DNA of 64,000 nt, taken from JAWPMT01 sp965267435. Lineage in GTDB: Bacteria; Bacteroidota; Bacteroidia; Cytophagales; Cyclobacteriaceae. The DNA lies in NCBI GenBank assembly GCA_965267435.1, contig OZ253960.1:4526001-4590000 (forward strand), in the 5' to 3' direction. The first letter of the stretch is position 1, and every line of letters starts with the position of its first letter. This document shows positions 17,889 through 26,261 of the stretch, piece after piece. The position numbers and the translations under genes are program-made. The notes beneath the pieces were generated by a model. That model searched no databases. It saw nothing but the letters and a program-made list of their open reading frames with translations, and was not told the DNA's origin.

Positions 17889-18003
17889 ATATTATTTCGA
17901 ATCGGTTAATTTAGGGGTTAACCCGGGGAAATCCATTAGGTTCAAGCCTCAGCAAAGGACCGTTGTATACCGGGTACAATGAACTTCTAATGCCGCGCCC
18001 TGT

Positions 18004-18450
18004 ATGAAGCACCAAGTGGACCATTTGTTTGACGAGTATACCAAAAACCGCAAGGTAGATCTCACGATTGACCAATTCACTTATCTCATGAATCTTTATC
18101 CTTCCGTCATTGTGTGCATGTGCGATGGCGTCTTGAACAAGGAGGAATGGGAAGGAATGCTTGGCGTGGCCAAGGGATTGGCGGACAACTACGCTGAGTC
18201 TCCCGACCCAGAGGAAAAGCAGCGCATCTCTCAACTATTCCAAACCGAGTTTCGGTACCTACTGGAGAACATCGACCGTTGGAGGAAGAAGTTCCTCAAT
18301 GCACTGAAGAGCCATCTGGATGATCACCGTGACGAGAAGGAGTTTGTATTGGAATCAATGTACCTGTTTGCCAATGCCGCAGATGGCATTTCCGAGGTGG
18401 AGCAGGAGACTATTGATGAACTGGCTGAACGTCTTTCCTTAGAGCATTAA
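18004..18450 (+). CDS. TerB-like/helical hypothetical protein
   Basis: A 148-residue soluble, mostly helical protein without signal peptide. It has the two acidic repeats typical of TerB-like folds: VIVCMCDGVLNKEEWEGMLGVAK near 40-60 and YLFANAADGISEVEQETIDEL near 120-142. Each is an ADG-like turn followed by E-rich helix and could bind metal ions. The biochemical role is unknown. The ATG at 18004 starts MKHQVDHLFDEY. Its last 41 bp overlap the end of convergent kmo, the largest 3' overlap in the window. Confidence 0.7.
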   Translation: MKHQVDHLFDEYTKNRKVDLTIDQFTYLMNLYPSVIVCMCDGVLNKEEWEGMLGVAKGLADNYAESPDPEEKQRISQLFQTEFRYLLENIDRWRKKFLNALKSHLDDHRDEKEFVLESMYLFANAADGISEVEQETIDELAERLSLEH

Positions 18451-19756
18451 GCTCCGCGACCATTCGGTCGAGATCAGAAGTGTATCCCCCTTGTACAGCG
18501 TTTCTGAAAACCCTGTCCTGCAGTTGGCCTCGGCGCATGGCATCGCTGTAAGGTATGTGCGAGAATGTGACCATTGTATATAGTGGGATCCAATCCTCCG
18601 GATAGGCCTCATGCAATAAAGCCTCGATTCGCTTCCTCTCAAGAAAACTGTCGTCTCGAACTTTGGCCCTCATCTCCTCGAAGTTGGACAGTGCCAGCGT
18701 AGCGATGGCATCTACATCCGGTTTGCGGCTGCTCTCAAACATGGGCAGTACGGTCTCCCAGTCGTAAGAATGAGCGTCGGCTATTTCCGTCAAAATACGG
18801 CAGTCTTCGAAGCCGGCATTCATGCCTTGCCCATAAAAAGGGACGATGGCATGTGAGGCATCTCCTATCACAAGCGTCCTGTTTGAGTGCCAGGGGTAGG
18901 AGTGGATGGTGACAAGTGATGACGTCGGATTTCGGTGGAACTCTTTCACCAAATGGGGCATTCGGGCTATGGCATCGGGAAAGTTGCCATTGAAGAATGC
19001 CTGTATCTGATCGTCGGTTTGTAGTGTCTCAAAAGAGACAGCGCCTTCATAAGGCAAGAATAGTGTGCAAGTAAAAGTTTTGTCAGGGTTGGGCAAAGCA
19101 ATCAGCATAAACTGGTCTCTCGGCCAGATGTGCAGATAATTGGGTTCAAACTGGAAGTCACCATCTGGTCCCGCTGGAATCGTAAGCTCCTTGTAGCCGT
19201 AATCCAGAAAGGCCTTCCGAAACTCTCTCTTCTCCTCTTCCAGGATACACTTGCGGACTTCAGAAAAAGCGCCATCGGCGCCGATGATCAGATCGACCTC
19301 CTTTTTCACCTCCTCATCCTCGCGAGCAAAGTAGGCGGTTGTTCGTCGTGGGTTGATGTCCACGCACCGGTGGTTGAAATAGTACTCTATGCCGGCCTTT
19401 TCGCCGATATCGATAAGTTTGCGATTGAGGTTGATCCTGGAAACGGAATTGATGTACTGACCTTTCTTACCATAAGGCTGAAATGTCAGGTCTCCCTTGG
19501 GATCATGCATCATGCGACCATGCATGGGGACCAGTTCGCTGGCGAGGTCTTCGTAGATCCCGGAGTCTTTGAGGGCGCGAATCCCCCGGTCGCTGAGTGC
19601 AAGGTTGATGGAGCGGCCATTTTTGACTTTCACCTTTCGTAAGTCTCCGCGCTTTTCGAAAATGGATACCTTCAACCCCCTTTTTCGTAGCAAGACCCCA
19701 ATCAAAGAACCCACCAGCCCTGCTCCTACCACAGCCACATGTTGGGTCTTACTCAT
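18410..19756 (-). CDS. kmo: Kynurenine 3-monooxygenase
   Basis: A 448-residue FAD monooxygenase that hydroxylates kynurenine with NADPH and O2. The FAD motif is VVGAGLVGSLIGVLLRKRG at the N-terminus. The DG-type motif GADGAFSEVRK is near 160, and the second FAD motif GDASHAIVPFYGQGMNAGFED is near 300. The C-terminal region has the hydrophobic character of the bacterial enzyme. The ATG overlaps the kynU stop by 4 bp (ATGA). Together with kynU and the dioxygenase it turns kynurenine into 2-amino-3-carboxymuconate semialdehyde, the precursor of quinolinate and NAD. Confidence 0.96.
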   Translation of the reverse strand: MSKTQHVAVVGAGLVGSLIGVLLRKRGLKVSIFEKRGDLRKVKVKNGRSINLALSDRGIRALKDSGIYEDLASELVPMHGRMMHDPKGDLTFQPYGKKGQYINSVSRINLNRKLIDIGEKAGIEYYFNHRCVDINPRRTTAYFAREDEEVKKEVDLIIGADGAFSEVRKCILEEEKREFRKAFLDYGYKELTIPAGPDGDFQFEPNYLHIWPRDQFMLIALPNPDKTFTCTLFLPYEGAVSFETLQTDDQIQAFFNGNFPDAIARMPHLVKEFHRNPTSSLVTIHSYPWHSNRTLVIGDASHAIVPFYGQGMNAGFEDCRILTEIADAHSYDWETVLPMFESSRKPDVDAIATLALSNFEEMRAKVRDDSFLERKRIEALLHEAYPEDWIPLYTMVTFSHIPYSDAMRRGQLQDRVFRNAVQGGYTSDLDRMVAELNALRKDVQPVHQ

Positions 19757-21027
19757 TTGTTTTGGGTGAAAGCATCTTCTAAAATTGCTTTAAAGGTAAC
19801 TACTTCCTCAAAACTGTTGTACAGCGGGGTAGGTGCTGCACGGATGACGTTGGGCTCCCGCCAGTCCAGTACTACACCGTGATCGATCAGATAATCGAAG
19901 ATCTCTTTGCCATGGTGAGGGAGGAATAGTGACAGCTGGCAACCCCGCTCCCCGGGATTCGAAGGCGTCAGAATTCGAATGTTGTCTCGAATCGTTGGCG
20001 ACTCATTGAGGACCTGCTCCAAAAACCCCGTTAATTGGATGCTTTTCGCTCGGAGCTGCTGTATTCCCGCTGATTCAAATATCTCCAGCGATGCATGATG
20101 TGCGGCGGACCCCAACACATTCATGTTGCTCAACTGCCAACCGTCTGCTCCCCTCATGGGTTTGAAGACGTTCTCCATTTGGAAGCGCTCATCCTCCTCT
20201 TGCGCCCACCATCCCCCAAGGCGAGGAAAAGTCGTATCCAGTGCATGACGCTCGTGAATGAATACGCCAGATACACTGCCGGGGCCTGAGTTGAGGTACT
20301 TGTAACTGCACCAGACCGCGAAATCCGCCCCATCGTCATGCAAGGCGATGGGCAGATTGCCGATGGCATGTGCGAGGTCAAACCCGGCGTACGCCCCCAC
20401 GGCATGTGCGGCGGCGGTGATAGACCGGATGTCCAGCACCTGGCCAGAGTAGTATTGCACACCAGGCAGCATCACTAGTGCCAATTCATCGCCGGCGTTT
20501 TGTATGGTCTCCAGCGTCTCTTCCGGAGGTAGATATCCAGAGGCATTGGCTTTGAGCTCGATCAGATGTTCGGAGGGATCCACACCGAGCATTTCCATGA
20601 ATGTGGTCACGGCGAAGTGATCAGAGGGAAAGGCGCCGGCCTCAATAATGATCTTCTTCCTCCTGCCCGCGGGGCGATAGAAGGAAGCCAGCATCAGGTG
20701 GAGATTGGTGGTAAGATTGTTCATGGCCACCACCTCGACTTCCTGCGCTCCTACCAGATTGGCAAGTGCCGTTTTCGAGCGCTTGTGAAACTCCACCCAC
20801 GGCAAGTCGCCCATGAAATGCCCTTCTACGGCCAATTCCCGCCAGCGATCAATCTCGTTCTGGATATGGTCCACTGCGGAGCGAGGTTGAAGTCCGAGGG
20901 AGTTTCCACAGAAATAGATGACATCCTTTCCCCCTTTTTGTGGGATGTGAAATTTATCCCGGTAACTCTTTAGTGGGTCTTCCGCATCATGCTTGCGTGC
21001 CTGGGTCTGTGCGTCTGTCAACTCCAT
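19753..21027 (-). CDS. kynU: Kynureninase
   Basis: A 424-residue PLP enzyme that cleaves 3-hydroxykynurenine to 3-hydroxyanthranilate and alanine. Visible: YFCGNSLGLQPRS at the N-terminus, VAMNNLTTNLHLML, AYAGFDLAHAIGNLPI (PLP-binding Asp), and WCSYKYLNSGPGS with the Schiff-base Lys. The ATG at 21027 (MELTDAQTQARKHD) is preferred; an upstream extension to about 21069 would overlap the dioxygenase. It lies 2 bp after that gene and overlaps kmo by 4 bp, so the three form a tight operon. Confidence 0.97.
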   Translation of the reverse strand: MELTDAQTQARKHDAEDPLKSYRDKFHIPQKGGKDVIYFCGNSLGLQPRSAVDHIQNEIDRWRELAVEGHFMGDLPWVEFHKRSKTALANLVGAQEVEVVAMNNLTTNLHLMLASFYRPAGRRKKIIIEAGAFPSDHFAVTTFMEMLGVDPSEHLIELKANASGYLPPEETLETIQNAGDELALVMLPGVQYYSGQVLDIRSITAAAHAVGAYAGFDLAHAIGNLPIALHDDGADFAVWCSYKYLNSGPGSVSGVFIHERHALDTTFPRLGGWWAQEEDERFQMENVFKPMRGADGWQLSNMNVLGSAAHHASLEIFESAGIQQLRAKSIQLTGFLEQVLNESPTIRDNIRILTPSNPGERGCQLSLFLPHHGKEIFDYLIDHGVVLDWREPNVIRAAPTPLYNSFEEVVTFKAILEDAFTQNK

Positions 21028-21029
21028 GG

Positions 21030-21551
21030 TCAGACAAATCGCTCGTCGGCTTCCATCACCGTCCCACAATTGCTGCAGGTCCGTAGTTCTTCGGAACCAT
21101 AAAACTCTCTAAATCTTGGCAGGAAGTCCTTTTCAATATTGGTCAAAGGAAAGTAGGTATCATGCAACTTGTTGTTGCAGTTGTCGCAATACCACTGGAG
21201 TCCATCCTGCTGGCCGTCCTTTCGCTTCAGTTCCACGACTAGTCCAACCGTGTTCGCCGGGCGAATCGGCGAGTGAGGCACGCTGGCCGGAAGCAGGAAC
21301 ATCTCGCCTTCCTTGATGGGGACGTCCACCGACTTGCCTTCATCTTGCACCTTCACGAGAATCTCTCCCTCCAGCTGGTAAAAGAGTTCCTCGGTTTCAT
21401 TGTAGTGGTAGTCCTTGCGGGCATTGGGGCCACCGACGATCATGACGATATAATCGCCAGAATCATGATAAAGGTTTTTATTACCCACTGGTGGCTTGAG
21501 AATGTCACGATTTGCCTCGATCCAGTTCCTTAAGTTGAATGGCTGTCTCAT
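21030..21551 (-). CDS. nbaC: 3-hydroxyanthranilate 3,4-dioxygenase
   Basis: A 173-residue cupin that opens the ring of 3-hydroxyanthranilate. The Fe(II) ligands lie in KDYHYNETEELFYQ (His and Glu) and LLPASVPHSP (His). The C-terminus carries two CxxC pairs (CDNCNN and CSNCG), the rubredoxin-like second iron site found in the bacterial homodimeric form. It is the first gene of the kynurenine operon. A tryptophan 2,3-dioxygenase or kynurenine formamidase is not in the window. Confidence 0.97.
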   Translation of the reverse strand: MRQPFNLRNWIEANRDILKPPVGNKNLYHDSGDYIVMIVGGPNARKDYHYNETEELFYQLEGEILVKVQDEGKSVDVPIKEGEMFLLPASVPHSPIRPANTVGLVVELKRKDGQQDGLQWYCDNCNNKLHDTYFPLTNIEKDFLPRFREFYGSEELRTCSNCGTVMEADERFV

Positions 21552-21651
21552 ATTTATGAATAAATCGAAAACGTCACAAAAAGTTATTGATTAGAGGTCC
21601 GGAGACAGAAGAATGCTCCGGGATCTCGTCGTACATAATTAACACATTTCC

Positions 21652-22425
21652 ATGAACATAGATTTACAAAATCGCCATGCATTTGTATGTGGTAGTACCC
21701 AAGGTATCGGCTGGGGTATCGCCAGGCAACTTGCTACCAGCGGTGCTCGAGTCACCCTTGCCGCCCGCAACAATGAAAAACTGGCCGAGCAGCTGGCAGC
21801 TTTACCTGGTGCAGGCCACGATACTTTCGTCTTTGACCAATCGAGCCTCGTGGACATCGAGCAAGCGGTCCAGCACATCAAGAAGTCCGAAGTTGACATA
21901 TTGATCAACAACACGGGAGGTCCGGCACCAGGACTCGTCAGCGATGAGAGCTGGCCGAAATTCGAAAAGGCCCTCACGCAGCAGCTCCGATGCTCCCATG
22001 CCCTGACCACTGCCGCCTTGTCCCATATGACTTCACAGGGCTTTGGAAGAGTCGTCAACGTCATTTCCACTTCCGTGAAAGTCCCCATCTATGGTCTCGG
22101 CGTCAGTAACACGGTACGAGGCGCCGTGGCATCCTGGTCGAAGACCTTGTCTCTGGAGGTAGCGGAAAATGGGATCACCGTCAACAACATCCTTCCCGGT
22201 TTCATTGAAACTGGTCGCCTGCGTCAGATCATCGAGGATCGCAGCAAAAACAGCGGTCAATCCTACGAGGAGGTGTCGAAATCCATGAGCGCTTCCGTTC
22301 CCACCAAATTCTTCGGCCAGATCGAGGACATGGGATACCTGGCAGCTTTTCTCTGCAGTGATCAGGCGCGGTACATCACCGGGACGAATATCCCTGTAGA
22401 TGGGGGACGTACAGGTACCTTCTGA
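21652..22425 (+). CDS. SDR-family protein with altered catalytic motif
   Basis: A 257-residue short-chain dehydrogenase/reductase fold. The cofactor loop is CGSTQGIGWGIA (TGxxxGIG class), NNTGG replaces NNAG, and the C-terminus GTNIPVDGG is typical. The active site is not: where YxxxK should stand the sequence reads SNTVR inside LGVSNTVRGAVASW, so Tyr is Ser and Lys is Arg. A nearby YGLG is four residues too early. I recall a conserved-domain subgroup (BKR_like_SDR_like) described as lacking the tetrad. It is divergent from the kynurenine operon and 53 bp before an amidohydrolase. The substrate is unknown. Confidence 0.88.
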   Translation: MNIDLQNRHAFVCGSTQGIGWGIARQLATSGARVTLAARNNEKLAEQLAALPGAGHDTFVFDQSSLVDIEQAVQHIKKSEVDILINNTGGPAPGLVSDESWPKFEKALTQQLRCSHALTTAALSHMTSQGFGRVVNVISTSVKVPIYGLGVSNTVRGAVASWSKTLSLEVAENGITVNNILPGFIETGRLRQIIEDRSKNSGQSYEEVSKSMSASVPTKFFGQIEDMGYLAAFLCSDQARYITGTNIPVDGGRTGTF

Positions 22426-22478
22426 CAAAGGCAGCTGATCGGTCACATTTCTCAATCGAATAAAGTAGCTTGAAGCGT

Positions 22479-24059
22479 ATGAAAAATCTACTGATCCTCG
22501 CCGCCATCTTCCTACTTGCTTGTGAAAAGCCTTCGTATGACCTCGTCATCCGCAACGCGCTAGTCTATGATGGCTTAGGTGGCGATCCCGTCCGGGCGGA
22601 CCTCGCCATCAACGGTGACCGTATCGTCAAGGTGGGGCAAATTGGTTCTGCCAATAACAGTCGGGAAATAGACGCTCAGGGTCTGGCGCTTGCACCAGGG
22701 TTCATCGACATGCACACGCATCTCGATCCTATCCTGGAGATGCCTGATGCCGAGAGTCACGTGCGTCAGGGCGTCACCCTTGCCCTGGGAGGCCCGGATG
22801 GGGGCGGACCGTGGCCCTTGAACGATCACTTTGATACGTTAGAGCAGTTGGGCCTTGGGATGAACATCGCTTATCTCGCGGGGCACAACACGATTCGCCG
22901 CAACATCATGGACATGGACAATCGGTCACCAACCAGCGATGAGCTCGAGGCGATGAAAACGCAGGTGAGGGAAGCGATGGAACACGGCGCATTTGGCATC
23001 TCCACAGGGCTGAAATATCTCCCTGGAGCATTTTCCAACGTGGATGAGGTCATCGCCCTCTCCGAGGTGGCAGCCGACTTGGGAGGTATCTACACATCCC
23101 ACCTGCGCGAAGAGGGGCTGGGACTGATCGAAGGGGTGCAAGAAGCGATGGTGATCAGTAGGGAGGCCGAAATTCCGGTGGTTCTCACCCACCACAAGGC
23201 CATCGGGATGCCCGTATGGGGGAAAAGCCGTCAGACACTGGCGATGGTGGACTCTGCCCGAAACATAGGCCTTGACATCATGATGGATCAGTACCCATAC
23301 AATGCCAGCTACACTGGCATATCCGTGTTGATCCCTGCGTGGGCCCGGGGTGGAGGTAATGATGCTTTTCGAGAACGAACCGAGAGTCCCGCCTTGCGAG
23401 ACAGCATACATGCCGGTATTGTCTTCAATATCATGAACGATCGCGGAGGTGGGGACCTAGACAGGATCATGCTGGCTCGTGTCCAATGGAATGAAGAGCT
23501 AGAGGGTAAAACGCTCAAATACTGGGCAGAAAGCAGAGGGCTGGAGCCCACGGCCGAAAATGGTGCCGATCTCGTCATCGAAGCTCAACTCAACGGCGGT
23601 GCTTCATGCGTCTACTTCGCCATGAGTGACGAAGATGTGGACCGCATCATGCAGCACCCTATGACGATGATTGCTTCCGATGGAAGGCTCTGCCGCCCAG
23701 GTATCGGTCATCCGCACCCTCGGTGGTATGGTACTTTCCCTCGCGTGCTTGGCAGGTATGCGAGAGAGCGCGGATTGATCACTCTCACAGATGCGATCCG
23801 CAAGATGACTTCATTGCCCGCGCAACGATTGGGGATGGACGACCGCGGCATTATCAAAGAAGGAGCCTTCGCTGACGTGGTCATCTTCGACCCGGAAACG
23901 GTCATTGACAAAGCGACTTTCCAGGCACCTCATCAATACCCTGATGGTATGCCCTACGTGATCGTCAACGGTACGCTGATGGTGGATAATGGAGAGTTCA
24001 CTGCCAATAGGAGTGGAAGGGTGATCTACGGACCGGCGTATAGCGGCACACCCCAGTAG
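22479..24059 (+). CDS. Amidohydrolase lipoprotein, N-acyl-D-amino-acid deacylase family
   Basis: A 526-residue lipoprotein: MKNLLILAAIFLLAC gives signal and lipobox when the ATG at 22479 is used; a TTG lies three codons upstream. The metal site HTHLDP (near 75) follows APGFID. HLREEG, LTHHKAIG and MIASDGR supply further ligands of the D-aminoacylase/dihydroorotase-like TIM barrel, and GIIKEGAFADVVIFDP is the returning beta-sandwich. Family members remove acyl groups from N-acyl-D-amino acids, and an envelope location would fit turnover of D-amino acid peptides. Exact specificity cannot be read. It is probably co-transcribed with the SDR gene. Confidence 0.87.
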   Translation: MKNLLILAAIFLLACEKPSYDLVIRNALVYDGLGGDPVRADLAINGDRIVKVGQIGSANNSREIDAQGLALAPGFIDMHTHLDPILEMPDAESHVRQGVTLALGGPDGGGPWPLNDHFDTLEQLGLGMNIAYLAGHNTIRRNIMDMDNRSPTSDELEAMKTQVREAMEHGAFGISTGLKYLPGAFSNVDEVIALSEVAADLGGIYTSHLREEGLGLIEGVQEAMVISREAEIPVVLTHHKAIGMPVWGKSRQTLAMVDSARNIGLDIMMDQYPYNASYTGISVLIPAWARGGGNDAFRERTESPALRDSIHAGIVFNIMNDRGGGDLDRIMLARVQWNEELEGKTLKYWAESRGLEPTAENGADLVIEAQLNGGASCVYFAMSDEDVDRIMQHPMTMIASDGRLCRPGIGHPHPRWYGTFPRVLGRYARERGLITLTDAIRKMTSLPAQRLGMDDRGIIKEGAFADVVIFDPETVIDKATFQAPHQYPDGMPYVIVNGTLMVDNGEFTANRSGRVIYGPAYSGTPQ

Positions 24060-24113
24060 TATTGGCGACTTCGAAGCGGAGTCAATTCGGCATCACGTCG
24101 ATGGAGCCTACAC

Positions 24114-25157
24114 CTAGGCTGTGGCCTTTGACTTATTCGCCAGCTGACCGCATGCGGCATCGATGTCTTTGCCACGGCTACGGCGAACATTGACAATGAG
24201 GCCCTTCTTGCGGAGGAACTCAGCAAATCGGTCCAACCGATCTGCCTCTGTATTGCGGAAGCTGGCTTCGGAAATGGGGTTGTACTCGATAATGTTGATC
24301 TTAGACGGGATCTGCTTAGCAAACTGCCAAAGTTCACGAGCGTCTTCGATCTGGTCGTTGAAGTCGTAGAATACGATGTACTCGAAGGTGATTTTGTTCT
24401 TCGTCTTCTCGTAGAAGTATAGCAACGCCTCCTTCAGTGCCTCCAAAGTATTCGTCTCATTGATCGGCATGATCTGGTTGCGCTTGGTATCGTTGGCAGC
24501 ATGAAGAGAAAGCGCCAGGTTAAACTTGACCTCGTCGTCAGCGAGCTTCTTGATCATCTTCGCGATGCCTGCCGTCGAAACCGTAATGCGCTTCGGAGAC
24601 ATGTTGAGGCCATCTTCACTCGTGATGCGGTCAATGCCCGCAAGCACATTCTTATAATTGAGCAATGGCTCCCCCATGCCCATGAACACGATGTTGGAGA
24701 GGGGCTGCTGGAAGCTGTCCGTAGCCTGACGATTGATCTCCACCACCTGGTCATAGATCTCGCCGGGCTCCAGGTTGCGCTTGCGATCCATGTAACCTGT
24801 AGCGCAAAACTTGCAGGAAAGAGAACAGCCAACTTGCGACGATACACAGGCTGTCATTCGATCATCTGCCGGAATCAGCACACCCTCCACCAACTCTTCA
24901 TCGTACAGTCGAAAGGCCGACTTGATCGTACCGTCGTTGGAGTGCTGGGCGTTCTGGGTGACGATAGGTCGCAGCACAAATTCTTGCTTCAGCTTCTCAC
25001 GGAGACCCTTGGAGAGGTTGGACATCTCATCGAAAGATCGGGCAGACTTCACCCAAAGCCACTCCCACACCTGCCGTGCGCGAAAGGCCTTTTCCCCTTG
25101 AGCAAGGAAGTATTCGGTAAGATCAGCAAGCGATTGCTGACGAATGTCCTTTTGCAT
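24114..25157 (-). CDS. rlmN: Dual-specificity 23S rRNA/tRNA adenine-C2 methyltransferase RlmN
   Basis: A 347-residue radical SAM enzyme that methylates C2 of A2503 in 23S rRNA and A37 in some tRNAs. The cluster motif CSLSCKFCATG is near 110. The acceptor Cys of the ping-pong mechanism is in DIDAACGQLA near the C-terminus, and GMGEPLLNY and SLHAAND are conserved. I chose the ATG at 25157 (MQKDIRQQ) because the family length fits and an exact -7 box ends only 4 bp upstream, so upstream codons cannot be transcribed from it. Confidence 0.96.
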   Translation of the reverse strand: MQKDIRQQSLADLTEYFLAQGEKAFRARQVWEWLWVKSARSFDEMSNLSKGLREKLKQEFVLRPIVTQNAQHSNDGTIKSAFRLYDEELVEGVLIPADDRMTACVSSQVGCSLSCKFCATGYMDRKRNLEPGEIYDQVVEINRQATDSFQQPLSNIVFMGMGEPLLNYKNVLAGIDRITSEDGLNMSPKRITVSTAGIAKMIKKLADDEVKFNLALSLHAANDTKRNQIMPINETNTLEALKEALLYFYEKTKNKITFEYIVFYDFNDQIEDARELWQFAKQIPSKINIIEYNPISEASFRNTEADRLDRFAEFLRKKGLIVNVRRSRGKDIDAACGQLANKSKATA

Positions 25158-25161
25158 GGTG

Positions 25162-25169
25162 CAAAGGTA
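25162..25169 (-). promoter_or_regulatory. -7 box of rlmN, leaderless layout
   Basis: TACCTTTG on the minus strand is an exact TAnnTTTG box followed by CACC and then the ATG. Transcription from it would begin at or within a base or two of the start codon. No TTG lies 20 bp upstream. Confidence 0.5.
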
Positions 25170-25208
25170 CGGGCGAGAGCGCTTCTGGCTGCTGTTTTCG
25201 ATAGTTAG

Positions 25209-25240
25209 TTGAAGGATTGAGTATCTTAGGTTACTTTTTG
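25209..25240 (+). promoter_or_regulatory. Possible promoter of the 25.3-kb hypothetical gene
   Basis: TTG (25209-25211), 20-bp spacer, TACTTTTTG (25232-25240), a -7 box with one extra T. The ATG is 20 bp downstream. It is divergent from the rlmN promoter. Confidence 0.35.
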
Positions 25241-25260
25241 ATTGCCGGAGCACTATTCGC

Positions 25261-25695
25261 ATGCGTCCGCTATATTTTTTCCTTACCTGGCAGTTGGTGG
25301 TCTTATCTACCTCCTCCGCCCACGGACAGGATGTGACACCCTCAATGTCGTTGAATGCCGCCGACCATCGTTTGCTTGCTCGCGAGGGGTTTGAAGACTA
25401 TGACTGGTCCTTCCCAGATGTCAACCGCGAGCTTGGCAATGCCCTCAGGTCCAAGAGGCAATCCCGGACTGTCAGCTGGATTGGCGCCGGAGTGGTGGTG
25501 GTCAGCGCTATCATAGTGCAGCAGCAGTTGAATGTTGCTGATGGCTCCTTTGCTTTGGGATACGCGGCTTTCTTCACCGGCGCCGGCGCCGTGGTCTTCA
25601 CCCCCACCTTCTCGATACTGAAAAGTCGCCAGGCGAAGCGATACGCAAGGCAAGCCGAAAAACTCCGAAAGGCCCAGATGCAGAGCTACCGATGA
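25261..25695 (+). CDS. Small membrane protein of unknown function with signal peptide
   Basis: Not recognised. The 144 residues begin with a cleavable-looking signal (MRPLYFFLTWQLVVLSTSSAHG). A hydrophilic stretch with FEDYDWSFPDVNRELGNALRSK follows, then two membrane helices at about 78-95 (WIGAGVVVVSAIIV) and 105-122 (LGYAAFFTGAGAVVFTP), and a basic C-terminal helix rich in Arg, Lys and Gln. It lies 65 bp before the TRAP transporter genes on the same strand, but nothing in the protein suggests a transport role. Confidence 0.6.
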   Translation: MRPLYFFLTWQLVVLSTSSAHGQDVTPSMSLNAADHRLLAREGFEDYDWSFPDVNRELGNALRSKRQSRTVSWIGAGVVVVSAIIVQQQLNVADGSFALGYAAFFTGAGAVVFTPTFSILKSRQAKRYARQAEKLRKAQMQSYR

Positions 25696-25760
25696 TGAAA
25701 GACGCTGGCACGTAAGTCTACATCTTTTATTAGCTTCACATCCATTCGCATCCTAAGCCA

Positions 25761-26261
25761 TTGAAGAAAATCATTGACCTGATCGATCGCCTCAACCTCT
25801 GGGTAGGCAAAGCCATCTCCTGGCTCGTGGTGGTGCTTGTGTTATTGATCGTGTTCGATGTGATCCTTCGCTACCTCTTCAATATCGGCTCAGTAGCCAA
25901 TGCGGAGATGGAATGGCACCTCTTTGGAGCGATTATTCTCCTGGGCCTTGGATACGCCTACCAGCAGGATCGACATGTGAGGGTAGATGTTTTCTACCAG
26001 CGATTCAGCCCAAAAAGAAAAGAATGGGTCAACCTCATCGGCACACTAATATTCTTACTTCCCTTTTGTGTCGTGGCCGCGTACAAGTCCTGGCCTTTCG
26101 TCGTGAGCTCCTTTGAGATCCGCGAGACAAGCCCCGATCCCGGAGGGTTACCCGCTCGCTATATCATCAAGTCTGCTATCCCCATTGGCTTTGTCTTACT
26201 GGGACTGCAAGGAATTGCCAAAATGATTCAAAGCATTCAAGTGATTTTGCGGCATGATTGA
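25761..26261 (+). CDS. TRAP transporter small permease (DctQ type)
   Basis: A 166-residue inner-membrane protein with four helices, the small subunit of a TRAP transporter. Typical marks are ILRYLFN in the first helix, ANAEMEWHLFGAIILLGLGYAYQQDRHVRVD in the second and VVSSFEIRETSPDPGGLP in the third loop. The start is the TTG at 25761, since the first in-frame ATG is in the second helix. It overlaps the large permease by 8 bp. The binding protein is encoded 1.7 kb downstream on the opposite strand. Confidence 0.92.
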   Translation: MKKIIDLIDRLNLWVGKAISWLVVVLVLLIVFDVILRYLFNIGSVANAEMEWHLFGAIILLGLGYAYQQDRHVRVDVFYQRFSPKRKEWVNLIGTLIFLLPFCVVAAYKSWPFVVSSFEIRETSPDPGGLPARYIIKSAIPIGFVLLGLQGIAKMIQSIQVILRHD

